Source of the DNA: DAOPYU01 sp942493245
GTDB taxonomy: Bacteria > Sumerlaeota > Sumerlaeia > UBA8349
Direction: 5' to 3'
NCBI GenBank assembly: GCA_942493245.1
Contig: OW818685.1
Coordinates: forward strand, 5,394,001-5,458,000
Length of the DNA stretch: 64,000 nt
A program made the position numbers and the translations under genes. Positions within the stretch are counted from its first letter, which is position 1; each line of letters begins with the position of its first letter. Positions 1 to 7,800 of this stretch are shown here, one piece after another. The notes under the pieces are model-generated. The model saw only the letters and a program-made list of their open reading frames with translations, did not search any database and had not been told where the DNA came from.

Positions 1-1097
1 GCGAGGTGGATGTCGAGGGACGGTTGACGCTCGATTTCTGTTCGCCTGTGCTGCGGCGCCTGGCGGGATTGACACCGGACACTCTGATTCGGAATCCCGC
101 CATCTGGGATGAACGGGTCGTTCACCCCGACGACCGTGCCGGTCTTTCCACGCTGGGCCGCGGAGCGCTCAATCTGAGCCTGCAATCGTCGGTGGCGGTC
201 GAGTACCGCATCCTTCTTCTCAATGGCCGGGTGCGCTGGATTCGCGACAGTGTGACGTTTGGTCGCTCGGTCGGGGGACGTCGCCGGTTACACGGCATTT
301 TGACCGACGTGACCGAGCGCAGAGGATGGGAAACGGAGCTCGAGCGGCTGGTACAGGACCGCACGGAGAAAATCCGGCAAATGGAACGCGAGCGGTTCGA
401 GATGGAAAAAGCCGCCGCCAGCGGGCGCATGGCCGCCCGTATCGCGCACGAAATCAACAACCCGCTGGCGGGGATCAAGAATTCCTTTCGACTGCTCAAG
501 GGGGCGATTTCGCCCGATTACCGGCATTATAGCTATGTCCCTCTCATCGAGAAAGAGATAGACCGGATCGCGAGCATCGTGCGCCAGATGTATTCGATCT
601 ATCGGCCGGACAGCGAAAAACCGCACCGGATGCGGGTAGATGAAATCATCGAAGACGTGGTGGCCCTGCTGGATTTCAACGCCTCCAAGTGTCAGGTCCG
701 GTTGGTATTTGAGCGTCCACCCGAGTCGGTGTGGGCGGTGCTGGCCGAAGGGCTGGTGCGTCAGGTGCTGATGGCGGTGACGCAGAACGCCATCGAGGCC
801 TCGGCGCGCGGGCAGGAGGTGCGGATTGCCGTGCAGGCGGATGAAGTCTGGTTGCGTATTGCGATTCGCGATTGGGGATCGGGTATTCCGGAAGCCATCC
901 GGGGCCATCTCTTCGAGCCGTTCTTCACGACCAAGGAAGACCTGAAGACGGGCGGACTGGGACTGGGGCTTTCGGTGGCCAAAGGCGTGGTCGAGAGCAT
1001 GGGAGGCACGCTGACCTTCGACTCGATCGAAGGGCAGGGCGCCACGTTCCAGATCGCCCTGCCCCTCGAACGACCGGAGACGCCTGTGGCGCCGTAG
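1..1097 (+). CDS. Sensor histidine kinase, 5'-truncated by the window edge
   Basis: The reading frame is open at the left edge, so the true start lies outside; an internal GTG at 6 gives 363 residues. A PAS-like fold fills about residues 1-100 (HPDD and a C-terminal GILTDVTER typical of PAS/PAC). A coiled linker follows, then a HisKA dimerisation region with the phospho-acceptor His near residue 148 in ARIAHEINNPLAG. The HATPase domain shows an N-box (TQNAIEAS), G1 (DWGSGIPE), F-box (LFEPFFTTK) and G2 (GGLGLGLSV). It should autophosphorylate and pass phosphate to a response regulator. No receiver domain is visible and the regulator would have to be upstream or elsewhere. Membrane or sensor segments may lie in the missing N-terminus. 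The kinase class is certain from these motifs; the signal is unknown. Confidence 0.93.
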   Translation, partial: EVDVEGRLTLDFCSPVLRRLAGLTPDTLIRNPAIWDERVVHPDDRAGLSTLGRGALNLSLQSSVAVEYRILLLNGRVRWIRDSVTFGRSVGGRRRLHGILTDVTERRGWETELERLVQDRTEKIRQMERERFEMEKAAASGRMAARIAHEINNPLAGIKNSFRLLKGAISPDYRHYSYVPLIEKEIDRIASIVRQMYSIYRPDSEKPHRMRVDEIIEDVVALLDFNASKCQVRLVFERPPESVWAVLAEGLVRQVLMAVTQNAIEASARGQEVRIAVQADEVWLRIAIRDWGSGIPEAIRGHLFEPFFTTKEDLKTGGLGLGLSVAKGVVESMGGTLTFDSIEGQGATFQIALPLERPETPVAP

Positions 1098-1100
1098 GGG

Positions 1101-1222
1101 ATGGACTGATAAGACAAATAGGACGAATGGGACTGATAGGAACTGATGGGATAAATCCGTCGGATTGGTCGGATTGATTCCATCAGTCCTATCGGTCTTA
1201 TTTGTCCTATGGGTCTTATCTG
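1101..1222. repeat. Long imperfect inverted repeat between convergent genes
   Basis: The left arm contains gataagacaaataggac and the right arm contains ggtcttatttgtcctat plus gtcctatgggtcttatc, so the stretch folds into a long AT-richer hairpin. It fills the gap between the convergent kinase and asnS genes and may end transcription from both sides. It belongs to the class of word-like palindromes seen elsewhere in this window (12.0, 35.7 and 36.0 kb). There is no clean T-run, so the terminator role is inference. Confidence 0.6.
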
Positions 1223-1234
1223 CCCAGTTCCTTC

Positions 1235-2638
1235 TCAGAACTCCGCCGAGTGCGGGGTGCGCGGGTAGGGGATCGTGTCGCGGATGTTGCCCAGGCCGGT
1301 GGTGAACTGGATGATGCGCTCGAAGCCGAGGCCGAACCCGGCGTGGGGCACGGTGCCGTAGCGGCGCAGGTCGAGGTACCACTGGTAGTCCTTCGGGTCG
1401 AGGTGGCATTCCGCGAGGCGGCGTTCGAGAACCGGCTGGCGTTCCTCGCGCTGGCTGCCGCCGATGATTTCGCCGACTTTGGGGACGAGGATGTCCATCG
1501 CCGCGACGGTTTTGTCGTCGTCGTTGAGGCGCATGTAGAAGGCTTTGATGGTCTTGGGGTAGTTGATGACGATGACGGGTTTTTTGAAGTGCTGCTCGGT
1601 GAGGTAGCGCTCGTGCTCGCTCTGGAGGTCTTTACCCCACTCGACCGGGAATTCGAACTTGTGGCCGCTGGCCAGGAGAATGTCCACCGCTTCGGTGTAG
1701 GTGATGCGCTCGAAGCGGCTTTCGGCGATGTGCTGAAGAGTCTCGATGAGGGTCTTGTCCACGTACTGGTTGAAGAAGGCCATGTCCTCGGGGCAGCGTT
1801 CGAGCGCGGACTGGAAGAGATGTTTGACAAACGCTTCGCCAACGTTCATGTCGCCTTCGAGGTCGCAGAAGGCCATCTCGGGTTCGATCATCCAGAACTC
1901 GGCGAGGTGGCGCGCGGTGTTCGAGTTCTCGGCTCGGAACGTGGGGCCGAACGTATAGACGTTGGTCAGGGCGCAGGCGTAGGTCTCGGCGGAAAGCTGG
2001 CCGCTGACGGTGAGCGAGGTCCGACGGGCGAAGAAGTCCTGGGTGTAATCAATCTGTCCCTCGGGTGTGAGGGGGGGATTTTTGGGGTCGAGCGTGGTGA
2101 CGGTGAACATCTCCCCCGCGCCTTCGCAGTCGTTTCCGGTGATGATCGGGGTGTGGAGGTAGAGGAACCCGCGTTGCTGGAAGAATTCGTGGACGGCGTT
2201 GGCCAGGCAGTTGCGGATGCGGGCCACCGCGCCGATGGTGTTCGAGCGGGCCCGCAGGTGCGCCACTTCGCGCAGGAATTCGAGGCTGTGGCGTTTTTTC
2301 TGCATGGGGTAGGTGTCGGGGTCGTCCACCCACCCGACGACTTCAAGTTTCTGAGCGAGAATTTCGACGGCCTGACCCGCTCCGGGCGATTCGCGCAGCT
2401 GTCCCTCGACACGCAGGCTGCATCCGGTGGTGAGGCGCAGGACTTCGGATTCATAGTTGGGGAGCACGCTTTCGGCAATGACCTGAATGCCGGTCAGGGT
2501 CGAGCCGTCGGTGATCTCGAGAAAGGAAAAGCCGCCTTTGGAGTCGCGGCGGGTTTTGATCCAGCCGTGGACGGTGACGGGTGCGCCGAAGTCGCGGCGG
2601 TCCAGAAGCGCTTTCACGCGGAGTGTCGAGTCGAGCAT
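1235..2638 (-). CDS. asnS: Asparagine--tRNA ligase
   Basis: Charges tRNA-Asn with asparagine in the cytoplasm using ATP. The 467-residue length matches bacterial AsnRS. Residues 15-110 form the OB-fold anticodon-binding domain (VTVHGWIKTRRDSKGG). The class II catalytic core follows, with motif 2 around RHLAEFWMIEPEMAF and motif 3 around GFGLGFERI, and the typical C-terminal NIRDTIPYPRTP. Two in-frame ATGs sit at 2647 and 2638; a GAGGGG Shine-Dalgarno-like run abuts the first but lies 9 nt before the second, so 2638 was chosen. An IS element sits just upstream, within about 150 bp, and may separate the gene from an older promoter region or supply a new one. Because AsnRS is present, Asn-tRNA need not be made by the transamidation route. 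Confidence 0.96.
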   Translation of the reverse strand: MLDSTLRVKALLDRRDFGAPVTVHGWIKTRRDSKGGFSFLEITDGSTLTGIQVIAESVLPNYESEVLRLTTGCSLRVEGQLRESPGAGQAVEILAQKLEVVGWVDDPDTYPMQKKRHSLEFLREVAHLRARSNTIGAVARIRNCLANAVHEFFQQRGFLYLHTPIITGNDCEGAGEMFTVTTLDPKNPPLTPEGQIDYTQDFFARRTSLTVSGQLSAETYACALTNVYTFGPTFRAENSNTARHLAEFWMIEPEMAFCDLEGDMNVGEAFVKHLFQSALERCPEDMAFFNQYVDKTLIETLQHIAESRFERITYTEAVDILLASGHKFEFPVEWGKDLQSEHERYLTEQHFKKPVIVINYPKTIKAFYMRLNDDDKTVAAMDILVPKVGEIIGGSQREERQPVLERRLAECHLDPKDYQWYLDLRRYGTVPHAGFGLGFERIIQFTTGLGNIRDTIPYPRTPHSAEF

Positions 2639-2789
2639 GGTTTTCATCCCCTCTGGGTGGTGGGTTTTGGGTGGCGGACGCGAGTATCCCATGCGGTGTG
2701 CCGGGGTTCCCGGTCGCGCGCAGTCAGGATAAGCGCATGGGGCTGGAAAGAAAAGGAAAATGAGAGAGAATGGATAATGGACAATTGAT

Positions 2790-4445
2790 CCTAAAAACCG
2801 CAGTTGACTCTTGCTCTCGTTCTGCAAGTGTAGCAAACTGAGTGCATGAACGAGAAAAATCTCTTCCCAACCCCTCACCCATTGGGTGACTCCAATGCGC
2901 CCGAGATCGAATCTCTGGTGGTGGACACTTTTGGCGGCCGGGTCCACGTGGAGTGGGCGCCCCAGGCGGCCGTGACGCCTCTGGGGCAATTGCCGTTCTT
3001 CATCGAGTTCCTCAAGACGGCCCATCTTTTTGATGCCTGGGTTCAGGATTGCCCGCTGGAGTACCACAGCCCCAATGCCCCGGCCAAGCGCGACATTCTG
3101 GGGACGACTCTGCTGTGTCTGCTGGCGGGTCACACGCGCTACGCTCACATCGCGGCGATTCGGGCCGATGGGGTGAATCCGGAATTGCTCGGCATGTCGA
3201 AGGTGGCCAGCGAGGACTCGGTGCGCCGGGCGTTTCAGGCCGTGGATGGGGAGGAGTGCGCGCTCTGGCAAACCCATCACTTGCGGCGCTGTTACGAGGC
3301 TTTGTTGTGCGAGCCGTGGATTCTGGATCTCGACACGACCGTCAAGCCGCTCTACGGCCGTCAGGAAGGGGCCGTGAAGGGCTACAACCCGCAGAAACCG
3401 GGCCGTCCCTCGCACACGTACCACACCTACTTTCTGGCCAACCTGCGCCTGGTGCTCGACGTCGAGGTGCAGTCGGGCAACCGGACGGCGGCGAAGTACA
3501 CGAGCCCCTCGTTCTTCTCCTTTCTCGACACCCTGTCCCCCGAACAGCGGCCGGTCTTCGTGCGCGGCGACTGTGCCTTCGGCAACGACGCGGTCATGCG
3601 CGAGTGCGAGAAACGGGGACAGCCTTATCTGTTCAAGTTGCGCCAGACTCAGAAAGTACGGGGGCTGATCGAGAAACTCTTCGCGCGCTCCGAGTGGGAG
3701 GACGCCGGCCAGGGGTGGGAGGGCGTGGAGTCGAAGTTGCGCCTGAGTGGGTGGGAGCGCGAGCGCAAGGTCGTCGTCCTGCGTCGGCGCCTGAAAGGCG
3801 ATCTGCTTTTGGCCAACCGTCCACAACCAGGACAGTTGGAACTGGCTTTTGTCGAGACACTCGAGACGGTGGGCCCGTACGAGTACGCCGTACTGGTGAC
3901 GGACCTCGCGGGCGAAATCCTCACGTTGGCGCAGCACTACCGGGACCGGGCGGACTGCGAGAACGTCTTCGATGAGTTGAAGAACCAGTGGGGCTGGGGC
4001 GGGTTCACGAGTCGGGACCAGAAACGCTGCCAGATCATGGCTCGCCACACGGCTCTGGTCTACAACTGGTGGTCGCTGTTCGCGCGCCTGGCCCTGCCCG
4101 ACAAACACCACGAGGCGCAGACCAGCCGCCCGCTTCTTCTGCACGCCGTGGGCAAGCAGACGCAACACGCCGGTCAGACCACGCTGACCCTGACGAGTCT
4201 GCATGCCGAGTCGGCCTCCATCCGCAAAGTTTTGCGCGGTTTGACGGGCTTTTTCCAGCACCTTCGCAAGGCTGCGGAGCAGTTGGATTGGACTGAGCGC
4301 TGGCGGCTGATTCTGAGTCGCGCCTTCGTCGTCTTTCTGAAAGGAAGACTCCTCGGCGTACCGGGAAAACCCGCCCTCGGATGCACTTGAGCGACAAACA
4401 CCGGCGCCCAAGGCCTTTGGGCAGGGTTCAACTGCTGTTTTTAGG
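2790..4445 (+). mobile_element. Complete IS1380-like insertion sequence
   Basis: The element is 1,656 bp long. Its left end, cctaaaaaccgcagttga (2790-2807), is matched by the reverse complement of tcaactgctgtttttagg (4428-4445) with one mismatch. The pentamer TTGAT flanks it directly on both sides (2785-2789 and 4446-4450), a target-site duplication. It carries a single transposase gene filling almost the whole length. Intact ends, duplication and open frame suggest a recent, possibly active insertion. Length, end sequence beginning CC, and transposase signature fit the IS1380 family; the family name is from memory of signatures, not a database search. Confidence 0.9.
2846..4390 (+). CDS. IS1380-like DDE transposase
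   Basis: A 514-residue transposase that would cut and join the ends of the surrounding element. An RNase-H-like catalytic core is visible. The first Asp is in ILDLDTTVKPLYG, followed by GYNPQKPGRPSH, which is characteristic of IS1380-type enzymes. The second Asp lies in VRGDCAFGND. The Glu is in YRDRADCENVFDELK, a perfect Y-x2-R-x3-E-x6-K signature of the IS4/IS1380 superfamily. The N-terminal 120 residues should bind the inverted repeats. The frame is uninterrupted and all catalytic residues are present, so it could be functional. The ATG at 2846 lies 56 bp inside the left end. Confidence 0.92.
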   Translation: MNEKNLFPTPHPLGDSNAPEIESLVVDTFGGRVHVEWAPQAAVTPLGQLPFFIEFLKTAHLFDAWVQDCPLEYHSPNAPAKRDILGTTLLCLLAGHTRYAHIAAIRADGVNPELLGMSKVASEDSVRRAFQAVDGEECALWQTHHLRRCYEALLCEPWILDLDTTVKPLYGRQEGAVKGYNPQKPGRPSHTYHTYFLANLRLVLDVEVQSGNRTAAKYTSPSFFSFLDTLSPEQRPVFVRGDCAFGNDAVMRECEKRGQPYLFKLRQTQKVRGLIEKLFARSEWEDAGQGWEGVESKLRLSGWERERKVVVLRRRLKGDLLLANRPQPGQLELAFVETLETVGPYEYAVLVTDLAGEILTLAQHYRDRADCENVFDELKNQWGWGGFTSRDQKRCQIMARHTALVYNWWSLFARLALPDKHHEAQTSRPLLLHAVGKQTQHAGQTTLTLTSLHAESASIRKVLRGLTGFFQHLRKAAEQLDWTERWRLILSRAFVVFLKGRLLGVPGKPALGCT

Positions 4446-4477
4446 TTGATAATTGAAAATGAGAATAGTCCCATAGA

Positions 4478-4696
4478 CCTGAAAACCGCAGTTGAAACGA
4501 AGAAACAGGTCTTGACGCCTTGTAAGAAGGGGAGAAAGCGATCACAATCCCTTCTCCCTTCAGGTGGAATTTTCTCCGCGCCGATCAGGAGATCGGCGTT
4601 CCCGGGGAACCCATTCAATCGCCTTTCTGGGAGGGCGGGCGTCCCGCCCGCCTGAAAGAAAAACCGGACGACAGGCGTTCAACAGCGGTTTTCAGG
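4478..4696. mobile_element. MITE-like non-coding element with IS-like ends
   Basis: The 219-bp stretch is bounded by cctgaaaaccgcagttga (4478-4495) and the inverted tcaacagcggttttcagg (4679-4696), 18-bp inverted repeats with one mismatch. These differ from the ends of the neighbouring IS by only one or two bases. Inside are a gcgccgatc-agga-gatcggcg hairpin (4578-4598) and a gggcgggcgtcccgcccgcc palindrome (about 4634-4652). It contains no gene. Related copies lie at 19238-19425 and 21541-21771. No target duplication is visible here. Mobilisation by the IS transposase is inference. Confidence 0.65.
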
Positions 4697-4714
4697 GGAT
4701 CAAAACAGAGTGTC

Positions 4715-4823
4715 CCGAATCTGGGTTCCCGCTTTCGCGGGAATGACGGATAGAGGGGGGAAAACGCAGAATAACCCCATAAAACCTGGGAGATAGCCTC
4801 TCGGATAGACAACGAGGATACCC
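4715..4823. repeat. Dispersed repeat placed just 3' of a gene (copy 1)
   Basis: Starts cgaatctgggttcccgcttt, continues through a ttcccgctttcgcgggaa hairpin (a GAAA tetraloop when read on the minus strand), a gggggaaaac word and a tail resembling agacaacgagga. A second copy lies at 27797-27903. Both copies end within about 20 bp of the stop codon of a minus-strand gene, so the hairpin would be in the 3' end of that mRNA. Confidence 0.75.
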
Positions 4824-4838
4824 GGGAACCCGATATGG

Positions 4839-7800
4839 TCAATACACCCGCCAACCGACCCAGTTGGAGTAAAAGAGGGCCGAGACATTGAGATCGTGGT
4901 CGAGGGTGACGTCGAGGGGGTTCTGGGCGCCGGAGGCGTCTCCGGCCCACCCGAGAAAGGGGCGATCCGGTGTGGAGACGGCCTGGAGGCGGACGGTGGT
5001 TCCGAGCGGATAGGCGTCGCGGGCGGGTGTGACCTGTACCGTGCCGCCGTTGGTGTTGAGGCGCAGCACATACCGGCGAAGGGTGGGATCGAATGGAATC
5101 CGGCTGCCCTCCACGGTCCGGATCGCGCAATAGGTCCAGGCGGTTGCGCCCACGTGAAGGCCCCACTCCTGCGGGCCGTGGTGCGCGCCGCAGCTGTCGC
5201 TGAAGGTTTCGGCCGATTGCGGCCAGGCGCGCAGGTTTTGTTCCGGGTATTGGGTGGCCAACAGAGAGTTGAACAGTTCGGTGGCGCTGGGGGCGTTTTC
5301 TACGGCCCGACTCGCACAGACAATCTGCGCGGCGCCGACGTTCCACAGGGTTTCTTCGGAACTGGTGGGAGGAGGCGCCGGGATCTTTTTCAGGATTTTC
5401 GGGAGGGGAAGAACGCCGTACAGGGTCGCGTCCTCCATCCCGGTCAGGTTGCGCACGCCGTAAAAGGAGGTCGAGTAATTGTATTCGGAGTGGAGAAGAG
5501 CGTTGTCCGTTTCCATCAGGAAGGACAGGGTCTGGCGCGCGAGATCCGGCTGGTTCGCGTAGTAATTCACCGTCGAGCCGTAGGCCTGAGCGGATGTCGA
5601 GAACACCGGGTCCGACTGCCAGCTGCCGGAAGCGGTTTGCCGATAGGCGTTGGGGACCATCAGGGTCTGGTACAGTTGGCTGGCCCACCAGTCCAGAGAA
5701 CGAGGAGTCTGAGTGGTGGGGTCCGGGTAAAGGCCCAGCCCACCGATGTTCCAGAAGAGCCAGCAGAGGGAGAGATTGGGGGCCGGCGAGTACCGGCGGA
5801 AAGTTCCGCCGGTGTCGGCGTAGTCGAAGCCGTTGGGCCGCCGCAGACAGGCCAGGGCGGTGTAAGCGAAGTTGACAGCGGCCTGCCGGGCCTGGGGCGC
5901 GGTGTCGGATTCGAGTGTCGCGGCGTAGTAGAGCAGCGCGTAGGCGGCCCAGGCGTTTTCTTCTGTGCGCAGGGTCGAGTCGAGTGCGGCGGCGGTGTCG
6001 GCATCCCAGGCGGCGGGCCAATAGCGGGCCTCCACAGGCGCTCCGGCTTGTGTGGGGGGGAGTTGAGCGGCGATAAGGGCCTGGGCCAGGTGTCCGGCGG
6101 CCAGAGCCAGCGAAGGACTGGTCGGCGCCTCGTGTGTCAGGGCGATGAGGGCGATTGCCTGGTCGGCCAGTTCGGCCCGGGGGGTTCCATCTTTGGTGTA
6201 GGAGTCCAGGAACCCGGTGGTGGCGTTCTGGCGGGCCAGCAGGAACCGGAGGGCATCGCGCGCGGCCTTGTCCCAATCTTCCTGGTAAAAATTGGGGGCC
6301 GCGGGTGTTTCGGCAAAATGCGCCGTGAGGGAGCTCGGTTGCGCGATCGGAGCCGAGATCAGGGGATTCTGCGAAAGATCCGGGGTTTCGTTCCAGTAAG
6401 CTAGGTGCCAACCGGGTTTGGGGATAGCAAGCAGCGAAGCGGAGCCGCCTTCCTGCACCCAGATCCTGGACGGCGAAACGGCGCCCGCCTCAAGCGGATC
6501 GGCAACGGAGGTCAGGAGGTATTGCGTTTTCCAGTGCCAGGTGAAGGTGGTGTCGTTGTCCAGGGAGAAGGTGACGGGGTTGGTGGCGCCCTGAAGGGTC
6601 TGCGTGGAGGTCTGGCGAGTCCACCCCTGAGAGAAGAAACGCACCCCTTCGGAACCGTAGGCCAGAACGGGCGCCGTGAGGGTAACTGGGGCGCCCGGTT
6701 CATGGAACTCGGTGGAACTGGGAGTGCTGGCGCCCGTGGGGTTCTGGATGGTGAGACGGTTGGCATTCTGGAGGGCGCCGGAGAAAACCAGCGCGCAGGG
6801 CTGGGTGGCCGTGAAGAGCGAATGCGCCACAACTTTGCTGTGCCACACACCCTCTTCCGGTTGGGCGATGTCAATTCCTTCGGCATTGTTGAGCCAGTCG
6901 CGGCTTTCGGTTTGAGACCACCAGACGGCATTGGAAAGCGCCGGAGCGAACGCGAAGAGGTCGGAGAACGCATCGCCGTTGAGGTCGGCCAGGGAATAAT
7001 TCGCGTCGGGGGCGTAGGAAGCGGGGATCGGGGTGGGCCAGCGAAAGGTTCCCACGCCCGTGTTGACCAGAACCTGAAGCGGGTCCGCCTGGCTGGGCCG
7101 TTCGACGACGAGATCGGCCAGGCCGTCGCGGTTCAGGTCGCCCACGGTGCGCAGGGAAGCAAGACCGTTCGGATCGCGCCAGGCGTTTGTGAGGGAGAAC
7201 TGGCCATTGGCGAAATACGCGGTTTGAATCTGGGTCGTGGTGGAACTTTCCGTGGCAAACACAATTCCCGTGTGGCCGACGCGGTCCATATTGGATGCGG
7301 TTTGGAATTGTGTCACGGTCTGGCTGACGTCGCCAATGGGGTAGAACGAAAATCCATCCTCCCGGCTATTGAGAAAGCAGAAAAGTCCGGTCTGACCGGT
7401 ACAGAGAACGTCGGCCAGACCGTCGGCATTCAGGTCGGCTGTCTGGATTTGGGCGAGAGGGGTGGGCAGGGTTCCGATGGAGTGGGAGACACTGTTCAGG
7501 GGGCCTTGGTTCTCGGTCAGGATGAGGGTGTTTCCGGTGGCGCGGACCAGATCGCAATCCGCGTCTTCGTCGAGTCGGGACAACGCCAGAGTGGTGGATT
7601 CGAACGTGAGGGAGAGGAAAAGCGGTTGGAGAACGAACTGGAGCGGGGAATCCTGAACAAGGGCGTAGGCTTTGTTGTCCGGTCCAATCAGGAAAAAGTC
7701 CGGGTCTCCGTCGCCTTCCATGTCCCAGATTTCGATGAAGAGAATCGGATCGAGTGTGGTCAAGGGGTTGTTAACGATCAGACGCTCCAGAAAAGTTCCG

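Noticed and set aside
1202..2788. Plus-strand 528-residue frame
   Set aside because: Shadow of asnS, which has all class II synthetase motifs on the minus strand.
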